A stretch of 64,000 nt of DNA from Arhodomonas sp051195215 (GCF_051195215.1 NZ_JBNAZM010000018.1:26332-90331); one strand, 5' to 3'; positions 26,341 through 35,704 are shown, numbered from the stretch's first letter. The notes: a model not told the origin generated them from the sequence alone. Made by a program: numbers and translations.

Positions 26341-26682
26341 TACTAACCTTTGCGACAGTATTGCCAGGTCTCAGCGCCACTGCGCGGTGTCTCGGCAAGG
26401 CGCGGGAGCGCCGGCGTGGCGAGGCTCACGTCAAGCGAGCGCAACGCCGCCGAGGCGCCGCGCAGTGGCGCCCTGCGGGTGGCCGTGTGCGCCGCTGTGG
26501 ACTGCGTTGCTCGTCGCTCATGGTGACCTTGCTACACGTCGCTCCTCGCGCCACTGACCATCGAGGCGAGTGACTCGGGATATCGCAAGCCCGTTGTGGC
26601 GGCATACCCACGAAGGCCTGTCGAAGCGAACAGCGGCGGACACGGCCACTGAGACATGGCAATACTGTCGCAAAGGTTAGTA
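26341..26682. mobile_element. Miniature inverted-repeat element A (TACTAA family), complete, 342 bp
   Basis: The ends are perfect 26-bp terminal inverted repeats at 26341-26366 and 26657-26682. They begin TACTAACCTTTGCGACAGTA and continue TTGCCA; the similarity extends about 10 bp further with mismatches (GGTCTCAG versus TGTCTCAG). A nested inverted repeat (GGCGCCACTGCGCGG-type arms near 26375 and 26456) lies inside the left half. No transposase or other recognisable frame is present. The left end abuts the SDR stop codon; the right end lies in the 3' gap of the ABC ATPase gene. No target-site duplication could be defined with confidence. Confidence 0.85.
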
Positions 26683-26728
26683 CACGACCGGCGCCCTGCG
26701 GGCGCCGGCCCGTGCCGCGCCGGATGGT

Positions 26729-27517
26729 TCAGGCAGTGGCCCCGGCCGCCTCGCTCGCCGAGCGGTACTCGTTGACCACCAGGTCCGTGAGCTCCTGGAT
26801 GGATGTCTCCCGGGTCGCCCGATCGAAGGTGATGCGCCCGTCCTGGACCAGGTTGATGCGGTCGCAGACGTCGAACACCTGGGCGTAGTTGTGGGCGACG
26901 ATGATCACCGATACCTCCGAGTGCTCCTTGAGCCGACGGATGACGTCGAGGATCAACGCGCTCTCACGCACCCCCATCGCCGCCGTCGGCTCGTCGAGCA
27001 ACAGGATGCGGGCGTCGGAGTAGACCGCACGCGCGACCGCCACCGCCTGGCGCTGACCGCCGGAGAGCTTGGAGATCTCCACGTCCACCGACGGCACGTT
27101 CACGCCCATGCGCTGGAGATGGGATTCCGCGGCGCGGCGCATGGCCCGATCGTCGAGAATACGCAGGGCACCCCCCCGGGTGATCTCCCGTCGCAGGAAC
27201 ATGTTGCGGAAGACGCTGAGCTCGTTGACCAGCGCCAGGTCCTGGTAGACCGGTTCGATGCCCAGCGACCGGGCGTGGATTACCGATTCCAGTGTCACCG
27301 GCTGGCCGTCGATGTACAGCGAGCCACTGGTGGGCGGATGAAAGCCGGTGAGGATCTTCATCAGCGTGGATTTGCCGGCCCCGTTGTCCCCCAGCAGGGC
27401 GAGCACTTCCCCACGGGCGAGCCGGATGTTGATGTCGTCCAGCGCCCTCACCGCGCCGAACGACTTCGACAGGTGCTCCCCACGCAGAATATCGTCGGCG
27501 TTGGTCGCCTCGTTCAT
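26729..27517 (-). CDS. Sugar ABC transporter ATPase (single NBD, FrcA/GguA-like)
   Basis: A 262-residue ATPase with Walker A GDNGAGKST, signature LSGGQRQAV, and Walker B ILLLDEPTAAMG. The surrounding text (KILTGFHPPTSGSLYIDGQP) is typical of the monosaccharide CUT2 class. Most CUT2 ATPases have two fused NBDs; this one has a single NBD like the fructose-type FrcA. It energises monosaccharide uptake with the permease and binding protein upstream. The start overlaps the permease stop by ATGA. Confidence 0.92.
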   Translation of the reverse strand: MNEATNADDILRGEHLSKSFGAVRALDDINIRLARGEVLALLGDNGAGKSTLMKILTGFHPPTSGSLYIDGQPVTLESVIHARSLGIEPVYQDLALVNELSVFRNMFLRREITRGGALRILDDRAMRRAAESHLQRMGVNVPSVDVEISKLSGGQRQAVAVARAVYSDARILLLDEPTAAMGVRESALILDVIRRLKEHSEVSVIIVAHNYAQVFDVCDRINLVQDGRITFDRATRETSIQELTDLVVNEYRSASEAAGATA

Positions 27518-28542
27518 GACTTGCCTCCCGCTCGAATCCGGCTCAGGTGCACGTTCATCATCATGGTCACGACGATCGCCAGCCCCAGGATCATGTCGAA
27601 CGTGTAGGCATTGACGCCGGAGATCGTGAAACCGTCCTTGAGAATCCCGAGCACCACCGCACCGAGAAACGCGCCGATCACGGTGCCCGATCCCCCGGTC
27701 AGCAGGGTGCCGCCGATGACCGCCGAAGCGATGGCCATGAACATGATCTCGGTTCCGCCGGCGAGCGGATCCACGGATTCGATGCGGAAAGCGTCGAGAA
27801 TACCCGCGAAGCCACCCAGCAGGCTGCAGATCATGAAGTTACCGATCTTCACACGGCCGGTGCGGATGCCCACCTCCGCGGCACCCAGCGGATTGCCGCC
27901 GGTGGCAATGGTGTGCAGCCCCCAGCGCGTCTTCGTGAGCACGAACTGAAAGACGATCGCCAGCACGATGGCCCAGGTGATCTGCACGACGATGTTGCCG
28001 CCGAACAGCGTCGCCCAGAACGCACTCGCCTCGGGCTGGACGGGAAAGCCGCCGGAGATCGTGAGATTGAAGCCGTTGACGAAGAACAGCATCCCCAGCG
28101 TGGTCACGAACGAGGGCACGCGCAGTCCCACCGTGATGGCGCCGTTGATGAGCCCCACGAATGCGGCAGCGGCCAGTGCCAGTACGATGGCCAGCGGCAG
28201 CGGTGCGCCCGCCTGCTGCGCGAAGTACATCACCAGCGGTGACAGCGCGTAGACCTGGCCGACGGAAAGGTCGAGCTCGCGATTGACCAGCACCATTACC
28301 TCGCCGGCGGCGATGATGGCCGTGGCCGCGGCGAACTGCGCCAGTACGCCGAGGTTGTCCGCCGACAGGAAGTACGGCGAGGTCCACTGGAAATAGATGA
28401 CCAGCGCGATGCCCGCGAGCATGATGCTGGCCTCACGCCACTGCAGCAGCAGGATCGCTTTCTGGCGCCATCCGCCCGCCGGCGCCCCTCCCGGGCGCCG
28501 GCGGACTACACCTGTGGTATTGACGTTTTCCTGATAAGCCAT
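27514..28542 (-). CDS. Sugar ABC transporter permease (CUT2 family)
   Basis: A 342-residue integral membrane protein with about eight to ten hydrophobic segments. The signature regions AAGEVMVLVNRELDLSVG and SAVIGGTLLTGGSGTVIGAF are characteristic of RbsC/XylH-type permeases. The homodimer would form the inner-membrane channel for a pentose or hexose. It sits between the binding-protein and ATPase genes in one operon transcribed from galM. Confidence 0.93.
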   Translation of the reverse strand: MAYQENVNTTGVVRRRPGGAPAGGWRQKAILLLQWREASIMLAGIALVIYFQWTSPYFLSADNLGVLAQFAAATAIIAAGEVMVLVNRELDLSVGQVYALSPLVMYFAQQAGAPLPLAIVLALAAAAFVGLINGAITVGLRVPSFVTTLGMLFFVNGFNLTISGGFPVQPEASAFWATLFGGNIVVQITWAIVLAIVFQFVLTKTRWGLHTIATGGNPLGAAEVGIRTGRVKIGNFMICSLLGGFAGILDAFRIESVDPLAGGTEIMFMAIASAVIGGTLLTGGSGTVIGAFLGAVVLGILKDGFTISGVNAYTFDMILGLAIVVTMMMNVHLSRIRAGGKS

Positions 28543-28545
28543 GAC

Positions 28546-29637
28546 TCACCCGACAGCGATGGGACCGGAACGCTCAAGGAGCTTCGACGCCTCGGCATTG
28601 CCCTGGAACCGGCTCTCCGTCTCGAGATAAGGCGTGACGTTCTCCGAAGTCACGAACTTCAGGCCCGTGTTGATGTCGCCCGGGCCGGTAAGGCCGCCGG
28701 AGACCTTGAACATGAACAGCTCCATGACCGTGTAGAACCCTTGCAGGTAAGCCTGCTGGTCGACGGTGAAATCCAGGTACCCCTCGTCGATGGCCGTCAG
28801 CGTGCCCGGCAGCAGATCGAAACCGCCGCCGCGCACGCCTTTCTCGCGCAGCCCGTGCTTCTTCATGGTCTTGGCCACCGCCGCGGTGCTGCCCGCATCG
28901 ACGGCGAACATGCCCTTGAGGTTCTGGTGGCCGAGGTAGAACGACTCCACCCGCGAGAATTCCTCGTTGATGGTCGCCCCGGTGGCCGTCTCGTGCAGCG
29001 TGATGTCCTTGCCCGATTCCTCGATGGCAGCCTTGGCACCGTCGAGACGCGGCTGGATGTTGAGCTGGCCCGGCGTGGCGATGAAACCCGCGACCTCGCC
29101 GGAGCCCACCAGCTCCACCATCCGCTGGCCCACCGCCTTGCCGGCGAGGAACAGCTCCTGGCCCACGTAGGCCAGACGGTTGTTGTCGACGTCCGCGTTG
29201 TAGGAGAACACCGGGATGCCCTGTTTCAGGGCCCGGTCCACCGGCGCGTTGAAGGCGTTGCGGTCCACCAGCGCCACGGCGATCCCGTCGGCCTTGGAAG
29301 CGATGGCGGCATTCATCGAATTCACCATCTCGCTGGCGACGGACGTCTGCGAGCCGGTCCACTGGTAGGTACAGCCGAGCAGCGCGCAGGCATCGGCGAT
29401 GCCGTACTGGGTGGGCACGAAGAACGGATTCGTGGACACGTGGTTCACGAACACGAAGTTCCACTTCGGATGCGAGGGATAAGCGCCTTGATCGGCCGCA
29501 TGGGCAGCGCTGGGCAGCCCCAGGGTAGCCGCCACCGACAGCAGCGCGCCGCTGCCGGCGGCACGGCGCAGCAGAGCGCGACGGGACGGCGATGGAACGT
29601 CTTCCAGGTCCAGGTAATCCTGCGGTTCGTTGCTCAT
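28546..29637 (-). CDS. Periplasmic sugar-binding protein with twin-arginine signal
   Basis: A 363-residue type I periplasmic binding protein. The N-terminus PSRRALLRRAAGSGALL followed by a hydrophobic stretch ending AAHA looks like a twin-arginine (Tat) signal, which would export the protein folded. The mature part (WNFVFVNHVSTNPFFVPTQY, and ADGIAVALVDRN in the hinge region) resembles ribose/galactose/xylose-binding proteins. The ligand cannot be told from sequence, but the flanking pathway suggests L-arabinose or a similar aldose. Confidence 0.92.
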   Translation of the reverse strand: MSNEPQDYLDLEDVPSPSRRALLRRAAGSGALLSVAATLGLPSAAHAADQGAYPSHPKWNFVFVNHVSTNPFFVPTQYGIADACALLGCTYQWTGSQTSVASEMVNSMNAAIASKADGIAVALVDRNAFNAPVDRALKQGIPVFSYNADVDNNRLAYVGQELFLAGKAVGQRMVELVGSGEVAGFIATPGQLNIQPRLDGAKAAIEESGKDITLHETATGATINEEFSRVESFYLGHQNLKGMFAVDAGSTAAVAKTMKKHGLREKGVRGGGFDLLPGTLTAIDEGYLDFTVDQQAYLQGFYTVMELFMFKVSGGLTGPGDINTGLKFVTSENVTPYLETESRFQGNAEASKLLERSGPIAVG

Positions 29638-29673
29638 GTCACTCTCCTCCGGTCACAGTGCGAAACGTCCGCC

Positions 29674-30822
29674 TCAGGGCGAGAAGTGAAAGACGGTTGT
29701 CTGGTGGTACGGCTCCCCGGGTTCGAGCCGGGTGGACGGAAAATCGGACTGGTTGGGCGCATCCGGGAAATGCTGCGCTTCCAGCGTGAAACCGCCCCAG
29801 TGGGCATAGGATTCACCGTTCTTGCCCGCGAGCGATCCGTCGAGGAAGTTGCTGGTGTAGAACTGAACCCCGGGTTCGGTGGTGTAGAACGTCAAAGCCC
29901 GCCCCGACGCCGGATCGACCACGCGGGCGGCAAGAGCGTCCAGATCGCCATCGGTGTTCAGCACCCAGTTGTGGTCATAGCCCCCGTGCTCCGGCTCGGC
30001 CCGCTGGAGCTGGACATGGTCGTCGCGGATTTGCTCACCAATGGCCTTGGGCGTGCGAAAGTCGAACGGCGTCTGCGCCACCGGCGCCAACCGCCCGGTG
30101 GGAATCAGCGTCTCGTCCACCGGCGTGTACCGGTCCGCATTGATCATGGCGACCTGGTCGAGGACGTCGCCCTCGCCCGCGCCGGCGAGATTGAAATAGG
30201 CGTGATTGGTGAGGTTGACCACGGTGGGCTCGTCGCTCAACGCCGTGTAGTGAATGCGCAGGTCGTTGTGCTGGTTGAGCGTGTAGCGCACCGTCACTGC
30301 GAGGTCACCGGGGAAGCCCATGTCCCCGTCCCGGGAGAGCAGGCTGAGCTCCACACCCACCCATTCCGCCCCTTCGATGGGCCGGGCCTGCCAGATGCGG
30401 CTGTCGAAACCGTCGGGCCCGCCGTGCAGGGCATTGGGGCCGTTATTCGCAGGAATCCGGTAGGTCTCGCCGCCGAGCTCGAACTCACCCCCGGCAATGC
30501 GATTACCGTAGCGACCGATCAGAGCGCCGAAGTACGGCGCGTTGTCGAGATAGGGTTCGAGGCGGTCGAAGCCCAGAACCACGTCCTCGAATTCACCGTT
30601 CTTGTCGGGCACCGTGACGGACTGGACGATGCCGCCGTAAGTCAGAACGCCGACTTCCATGCCGGCGTCGTTGGTGAGCGTGTACTCGTCCACGCGTGTG
30701 CCGTCGGGCATGGTGCCGAAAGGCGCACGTGTGACCGACATGGCGTGGGCGGCGCCGCCGGCCATGCCGACGGCCGACACCAGCAACGTCCCGGCGATAC
30801 CGGTGCGAGACAACGATCGCAT
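29674..30822 (-). CDS. galM: Secreted aldose 1-epimerase (galactose mutarotase)
   Basis: A 382-residue mutarotase with an N-terminal signal peptide (AGTLLVSAVGMAGGAAHA), so it should act in the periplasm. Family motifs include IGRYGNRIAGGEFELGG, the catalytic His in NLTNHAYFNLAG and a C-terminal QFYTSNF...GFTLEAQHFPDAPN segment with the catalytic Glu. It interconverts alpha and beta anomers before uptake or oxidation by an anomer-specific dehydrogenase. It is the first gene of the ABC transporter operon; a divergent AT-rich region with the CCATAACC/GGTTATGG dyad lies upstream. Confidence 0.92.
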   Translation of the reverse strand: MRSLSRTGIAGTLLVSAVGMAGGAAHAMSVTRAPFGTMPDGTRVDEYTLTNDAGMEVGVLTYGGIVQSVTVPDKNGEFEDVVLGFDRLEPYLDNAPYFGALIGRYGNRIAGGEFELGGETYRIPANNGPNALHGGPDGFDSRIWQARPIEGAEWVGVELSLLSRDGDMGFPGDLAVTVRYTLNQHNDLRIHYTALSDEPTVVNLTNHAYFNLAGAGEGDVLDQVAMINADRYTPVDETLIPTGRLAPVAQTPFDFRTPKAIGEQIRDDHVQLQRAEPEHGGYDHNWVLNTDGDLDALAARVVDPASGRALTFYTTEPGVQFYTSNFLDGSLAGKNGESYAHWGGFTLEAQHFPDAPNQSDFPSTRLEPGEPYHQTTVFHFSP

Positions 30823-30975
30823 AGTCTCCTCCTCCTTGCGGTGAATGAGCCGCGCTGACGCGGGCTCATGTCCTCGATCTGTCTTGTTCGTTATCCAAAC
30901 GCCGTCCGTACGCCGTGGGCGGGCAATCCGACGTGGCTACGCACGAACCGGCTTGCCTCCAACCATAGCGGGTCA

Positions 30976-31028
30976 CCCATAACCTACAAATACGACTTGT
31001 CCCATAAATTCATATCCGTATGGTTATG
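30976..31028. promoter_or_regulatory. CCATAACC...GGTTATGG dyad upstream of the galM-transporter operon
   Basis: Perfect 8-bp arms, CCATAACC at 30976-30983 and GGTTATGG at 31021-31028, are 37 bp apart within an AT-rich stretch. Half-sites match those near 25502-25527 and 36755-36781. It lies about 155-205 bp upstream of galM, suitable for an activator or looping regulator. Confidence 0.4.
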
Positions 31029-31181
31029 GCTTTGCCAAGCACGGTGCGATCCCCTCTACCTCCCACGGTCGCTGACGGCGTCGACCACGGGCTATGCCGT
31101 TCGAGATCGACGGCTCCGGGCAGCCGACCAGGGCCTGTGATGTGCACTATCGCGGGCGTTGGGGTCATTGCCACTGCAGAT

Positions 31182-31273
31182 GTCGGGCACCGCCAGCGGC
31201 GGTCCCCGACCTACGCGGTTCCAATCCACGACACCAGATCAACGCTCGTAGGTCGGCTGCCCCGGTAGCCGAC
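31182..31273. repeat. Two REP-like hairpins
   Basis: Hairpin one, 31182-31210, pairs GTCGGG-ACCGCC with GGCGGT-CCCGAC around an AGC loop and is followed by CTACG. Hairpin two, 31252-31273, pairs GTCGGCTGC with GTAGCCGAC and is preceded by CGTAG. The pattern matches the hairpin at 22205-22227, suggesting a dispersed palindromic repeat family. The rest of the 30823-31318 gap shows no gene. Confidence 0.55.
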
Positions 31274-31318
31274 GTCCCGGCTCTTCGCCCGGCACACGCC
31301 CGCCGACGAGGCTCGCTA

Positions 31319-32620
31319 TCACAGCGGCCAGATCGCCACTTGCGGGAACGCCAGCATCAACGCCAGCACACCCACCTGGATCGCGATGAACGGCAGCAGC
31401 GAGCCGTAGATATCCCGCAGCGAAATCTCCGGCGGCGCCACGCCCTTGAGATAAAAGGCGGCCGGACCGAACGGCGGGCTCAGGAAAGAGACCTGCATGT
31501 TTATCGCGAAGAGAATCCCGAACCACACCGGGTCGTAGCCCAGTTTCTCGACGATGGGCACGAAGATCGGCAGCGTGAGCATGGCGATACCGATCCAGTC
31601 CATGAACAGGCCCAATACGATGAGAATCGCCATCATCACCAGCACGATGGCAATGGGGGCGAGATCCAGCCCGAGGATGCTGTCGGCGACGAACCGGTTG
31701 CCGCCCATGAGGTTGTACACGCCCACGAGGATCGCCGCGCCGACGCCGATCCACACGATCATGCCGCAGGTATTGATGGTCTGGGTGAGGCTGTCGCGGA
31801 TGATGACCACGGATAGCTCGCCGCGCAGTGCCACCAGCAGGACCACTGCGAACACGCCCATGGCCGCCGCCTCCGTCACCGACGCGATGCCGCCGTAGAT
31901 GGACCCGAGCACCATGGCGGCGATGCACGCCGGCGAGAGCACCGCCTTGAGCGCGCCCAGCCGGGAATGCCCCGGTGCGCGCAGCTCCTCCTCGGAAAGC
32001 GGCGGGCCGAGCTCCGGACGCATCAGGCAGCGGGTGAGCACGTACGCAACGTACGAACCCATGAGAATGAGCGCCGGCGTGACCGCGGCAGTGAACAGAT
32101 CGGCGATGGACTCACTCGCCAGCAACCCGTAGATGATGAGCACGATGGACGGCGGCATCATCGTGCCCAGCGCACCGCCGGCGCAGACCACGCCGATGGA
32201 GATATTGCGGTGGTAGCCAAGGCGCAGCATCTGCGGCAGCGCCAGAATGCCGAGCAGCACGATCTCGCCGCCGATGATCCCGGACATGGCGGCCAGGAAG
32301 AACGCAACGACGATGGTCTGCACCGCGACGCCGCCGGGCAGTCGGCCCGCGAACACCCGCATGCCGTTGAACAGGTCCCGCGCGATGCCGGAGCGGTCCA
32401 GCAACGAGGCCATGAGCACGAACATGGGCACGGCCACCAGCGAGTACTCGGTCACGAAACCGTAGATACGCGTGGTGACCAGTGGCAGCGCATCGGGGCC
32501 GAAAAAGCCCAGCGTGAAGAGCAGAGCGACGAGCCCGGTAATGAAAGCCAGTGGCAATCCGGTGAGCAGCAGAGCGAAGATCGAGCCCACCAGCACGTAG
32601 GTGGCGGTTGCGATATCCAT
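31319..32620 (-). CDS. TRAP transporter large permease (DctM family)
   Basis: A 433-residue membrane protein, the size usual for DctM, with about 12-13 hydrophobic segments. Family motifs include VLMASLLDRSGIARDLFNG, GALGTMMPPSIVLIIYGLL and FMDWIGIAMLTLPIFVPIVE. It is the sodium-coupled channel of a TRAP system. The start at 32620 (MDIATATYVLVGS) follows the small-subunit stop by 8 bp; a longer frame to 32848 overlaps that gene and was rejected. Being linked to AraD1-like and FAH-family genes, it probably imports a sugar acid. Confidence 0.93.
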   Translation of the reverse strand: MDIATATYVLVGSIFALLLTGLPLAFITGLVALLFTLGFFGPDALPLVTTRIYGFVTEYSLVAVPMFVLMASLLDRSGIARDLFNGMRVFAGRLPGGVAVQTIVVAFFLAAMSGIIGGEIVLLGILALPQMLRLGYHRNISIGVVCAGGALGTMMPPSIVLIIYGLLASESIADLFTAAVTPALILMGSYVAYVLTRCLMRPELGPPLSEEELRAPGHSRLGALKAVLSPACIAAMVLGSIYGGIASVTEAAAMGVFAVVLLVALRGELSVVIIRDSLTQTINTCGMIVWIGVGAAILVGVYNLMGGNRFVADSILGLDLAPIAIVLVMMAILIVLGLFMDWIGIAMLTLPIFVPIVEKLGYDPVWFGILFAINMQVSFLSPPFGPAAFYLKGVAPPEISLRDIYGSLLPFIAIQVGVLALMLAFPQVAIWPL

Positions 32621-32628
32621 ACCTGCCC

Positions 32629-33222
32629 CTACCCCCGAGCTGCCGGATTGCCGCCGCGCACGGATTGCCACAGGTGCAGCGCGGCCTGCAGCGTCATCAC
32701 CAGTGCGGCGAGCAGAATGACGGCCTTGGTGAAACTCGGGAACGGCGGATTCCAGCTCGAGCCCGAGCGCTCCAGCGTCCACTCCCCGGTCGGCGCGATC
32801 ACCGAATTCGAGACCATGACCCAGGCCGCGTAGGTAATCGCCCCGCAAAAGCCCAGCGTGACGGCATCGTTGAACACGTCGAGCGCACGCCGCAGGCGGG
32901 GGCCCGCGGCGTCATAGATCAGGCGCACGCGAATATGGCTGTCCCGCGCCAGCGCCACCGGCCCGCCCAGGCAGAACAGTACAGCCACCAGGAAGACGAC
33001 CGTTTCGTGAACCCAGGACGTCGGCGATGCGAAGCCGTAGCGCAGGAACACTTCGATGACGCTGATGGCCATCGCCGCGAACGCGAGCCAGGCGATTTCC
33101 GGGGCGCTGCGGTTGATCCAGTGATCGAACCGGGTACGCGCGCCGTGCGCGCGTGCGGCCTGGCCGTCCGCCGGCGCGTCCTGCGACCCGGTTACCTCGG
33201 CCCGGGAGACGTTGGCGGTCAT
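32629..33222 (-). CDS. TRAP transporter small permease (DctQ family)
   Basis: A 197-residue protein with four hydrophobic segments (IAWLAFAAMAISVIEVFL; TVVFLVAVLFCLGGPVAL; TLGFCGAITYAAWVMV; AVILLAALVMTLQAALHL). The WVHETVVF segment before the second helix and ARDSHIRV after it are typical of DctQ. The hydrophilic N-terminus is longer than usual. It sits between the binding-protein and large-permease genes, as in most TRAP operons. Confidence 0.88.
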   Translation of the reverse strand: MTANVSRAEVTGSQDAPADGQAARAHGARTRFDHWINRSAPEIAWLAFAAMAISVIEVFLRYGFASPTSWVHETVVFLVAVLFCLGGPVALARDSHIRVRLIYDAAGPRLRRALDVFNDAVTLGFCGAITYAAWVMVSNSVIAPTGEWTLERSGSSWNPPFPSFTKAVILLAALVMTLQAALHLWQSVRGGNPAARG

Positions 33223-33289
33223 GATCGCTTCTCCTCCTCGACGGATTCGAGGCCGCCGTGGGCCGCAAGCCGGCCCACGGCGGCGGCGG

Positions 33290-34333
33290 TTACATCAGGT
33301 CACGCTTCTCGAGAAAGGCGACGACGGAGTCGTAAACCTTGCGGGTCATGTCGTTCTTCTCCGCCCACACGGCCCACTCCTTGCGAGCGATGCGGCGGAA
33401 CTTCGCGCGTTCCTCGGCAGGCAGGTCGATAATCTCGATGTCACCGTTATTGCGGGCCTTGTCGACGGCCTCCATGTCGAGCTGCTGCAGGCGGAAGGCG
33501 ATGTCGTAGGCCATGTGGTCCACCGAGGTCTCGAGCAGAACCTTGAGGTGCTCCGGCAGCTCGTCCCAGATGTCCTTGTTGAGCGAAACCGCGCCCATGG
33601 GCAGGGAGTGAAACCCGGGATAGACCGGGTACGGCGCGAACTGATGCAGGCCGAGCTGCTGGTTATTGGCGAACGTGTTGTAGTCCGCGGCGTCGATCAC
33701 GCCCTTCTCCAGCGCCGTGTACACCTCCGAGGTGGGCAGATTCACGGGCGTGGCACCGGCGTTGCTGAACACGTTGTTCACCATCCCCTGGGGGGCACGC
33801 ATTTTCAGCCCTTCGAGGTCCTCGACGCTGCGAATGGGACGGCTCGAGACAAACGACTCCAGGCCGGCGGCAGTAGCGCCGATGAGATGCACGCCATAGG
33901 GCTCGACGAGCTCGTTGTACAGCGCCTCGCCGCCGCCATAGTTCATGTACTCGAGAAACTGCATGGGATCGCTCCAGGCGCCCACGAGGTTGCCGAGCAT
34001 GCCGAACGCAGGATTCTGGCCACTGAAGTAGCTTGGATCCGTGATGTGCCCGTCGAGGACGCCGCTGCCGATGGCGTTCAGCGTCTGGGTATTGGGCACC
34101 ACCGCACCCACCGGCAGGATCTCGATCTCGATCTCGCCGTCGCTCATCACGTTGACGCGCTCGGCCCAGTCCTTCTGCATCTTGACCAGCGGAGAGCCCG
34201 CCGACTCGGTGGTCTGGAAGGTCCACTCATAGGTTGCCGCGTCCGCGGCCGGGGCGGCGGCGAGCGCGCCGGCCGCCAGGCCGACGGCCGCGACGGTTGC
34301 GCTAATGCGGCTGGTAGCATCGGGATTTTTCAT
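33290..34333 (-). CDS. TRAP transporter solute-binding protein (DctP family)
   Basis: A 347-residue periplasmic protein with signal peptide (AAVGLAAGALAAAPAADA). The DctP signature region includes LPTSEVYTALEKGVIDAADYN and, earlier, LEGLKMRAPQGMVNNVFSNA, in which the conserved arginine for a carboxylate ligand (KMRAP) is present. That argues for an organic or sugar acid substrate. The gene follows the FAH-family gene after 146 bp without recognisable features. Confidence 0.92.
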   Translation of the reverse strand: MKNPDATSRISATVAAVGLAAGALAAAPAADAATYEWTFQTTESAGSPLVKMQKDWAERVNVMSDGEIEIEILPVGAVVPNTQTLNAIGSGVLDGHITDPSYFSGQNPAFGMLGNLVGAWSDPMQFLEYMNYGGGEALYNELVEPYGVHLIGATAAGLESFVSSRPIRSVEDLEGLKMRAPQGMVNNVFSNAGATPVNLPTSEVYTALEKGVIDAADYNTFANNQQLGLHQFAPYPVYPGFHSLPMGAVSLNKDIWDELPEHLKVLLETSVDHMAYDIAFRLQQLDMEAVDKARNNGDIEIIDLPAEERAKFRRIARKEWAVWAEKNDMTRKVYDSVVAFLEKRDLM

Positions 34334-34479
34334 GGTTCTCCTCTCCTCGCTCTGTGGTCTGCGTGTCGGGCGCAGTCCCGGTGAAGGCGGACCGGCAGCA
34401 CGGGCCGGCCACGCTCATGGCTTCACTTTGGTTTGGTGACTGCGGCCGTCGTCGTCCGGCAATCACGACGGCCGGCTGG

Positions 34480-35667
34480 CTACAGCAGATGGCGGGTGGC
34501 CAGGTTGCGCATGAGTGCACCCGTGCCGAACGTCCATCGCGGGCATGCATTGGTGGGTCGCACACGGTTCGACAGGGCGCCCAGGCGCGGCTCGGCAATG
34601 GTCGTGACGTCACCGGAATGATGGGTGAACCCCTTGTCTGCCTCGTCGCGATCCTGCACGGGCGCGAACGGTGTTCCCAGCAACAGCACCAGGCCGTCCG
34701 GGTACTGGTGGTTGTCGTCGATGGTGGCGGTGACCAGGCGCTGCGGATCACGGCTGATCTGCGACATGGCGCTGTTCGCCTCGAGCCGGAAACCGTCGCC
34801 ACCGACCACTGTCAGCGACACCTCCGCGGCGCGCACGTCATCCAGCTCGTAGCGCTCATCGAACAACCGGATGAACGGGCCCAGGGCGCAGCTCGCATTG
34901 TTGTCCTTGGCTTTGCCCAGCAACAGCGCCGAACGCCCTTCCAGATCTCGCAGGTTGACGTCGTTGCCGAGGGTTGCGCCGACGATGACGCCACGGCTGT
35001 TCACCGCGAGCGCGATCTCCGGCTCCGGATTGTTCCACTGCGACGCCGGGTGAATACCCACGTGCGCTCCGGTGCCCACCGCCGACAGCGGTTGCGCCTT
35101 GGTGAATATCTCGGCGTCGGGACCAATGCCCACCTCGAGATACTGCGACCAAACGCCACGGGCTACGAGCGTCTCCTTGAGCGCCATCGCCGCCGCGGAC
35201 CCGGGCTCCAGCGTCGACAGGTCCGCGCCGATGAGCTCATGAATGTCGGCGCGGACATCGGCGGCGCGTGCCGGGTCGCCTTGCGCCTGTTCCTCGATGA
35301 CGCGTTCGAGCAGGCTGGCAATGAACGTCACACCCGAGGCCTTGATGGCCTGCAGATCCACGGGCGCGATCAGGCATGGCCGGTGCGGGTCGTGGGCTGT
35401 CGCGTCGGAGTTGGCGAACACCTCCTCCAGCGCCGCCATACGCTCACCCGGGGCGGTTGCCGCCTCGCGGGCCGGGTCGCGGGTTTCCAGCAGGTCGCGC
35501 ATGGTCGGCAACCGCGGACTGGTGATGTCGTAGACGAAACCGTCACGAACAGTCACCAGACAGGGGCCGCCCCGATCCGGGGACCACGCACGGCCCACGA
35601 GACAGGCACGATCCGCATCCCGAGGCAGGACGCCGGCGCCGGTCAGAAGCGGGGAAGGCGTCGACAT
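34480..35667 (-). CDS. Fumarylacetoacetase-family 2-keto-3-deoxy-pentonate dehydratase (XylX-like)
   Basis: A 395-residue FAH-fold protein. Metal-ligand motifs are recognisable as NNPEPEIALAV (Glu-x-Glu) and ATLGNDVNLRDLEGRSA. In length and arrangement it resembles the 2-keto-3-deoxypentonate dehydratases of non-phosphorylating pentose pathways (Caulobacter XylX type), which make alpha-ketoglutaric semialdehyde. The semialdehyde dehydrogenase at 22764 would complete the route. It is second in an operon after the AraD1-like gene. Confidence 0.8.
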   Translation of the reverse strand: MSTPSPLLTGAGVLPRDADRACLVGRAWSPDRGGPCLVTVRDGFVYDITSPRLPTMRDLLETRDPAREAATAPGERMAALEEVFANSDATAHDPHRPCLIAPVDLQAIKASGVTFIASLLERVIEEQAQGDPARAADVRADIHELIGADLSTLEPGSAAAMALKETLVARGVWSQYLEVGIGPDAEIFTKAQPLSAVGTGAHVGIHPASQWNNPEPEIALAVNSRGVIVGATLGNDVNLRDLEGRSALLLGKAKDNNASCALGPFIRLFDERYELDDVRAAEVSLTVVGGDGFRLEANSAMSQISRDPQRLVTATIDDNHQYPDGLVLLLGTPFAPVQDRDEADKGFTHHSGDVTTIAEPRLGALSNRVRPTNACPRWTFGTGALMRNLATRHLL

Positions 35668-35704
35668 GGAGAGTCTCCTTGCGATCTCGCGGCAGGCGAC
35701 GCGG

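Noticed and set aside
26283..26573. A 96-codon frame running from the SDR gene into element A
   Set aside because: It is an out-of-frame readthrough of the miniature element; the same peptide (FATVLPGLSATARCLGKARE-like) appears where element D is read, showing that it is repeat sequence.
29715..29735. GGGTTCGAGCC resembling a tRNA T-arm
   Set aside because: It lies inside the galM coding sequence and no acceptor, D or anticodon arms surround it.
28741..30858. A 705-codon open frame antisense to the binding protein and galM
   Set aside because: It spans two well-supported genes on the other strand and has no recognisable domain.
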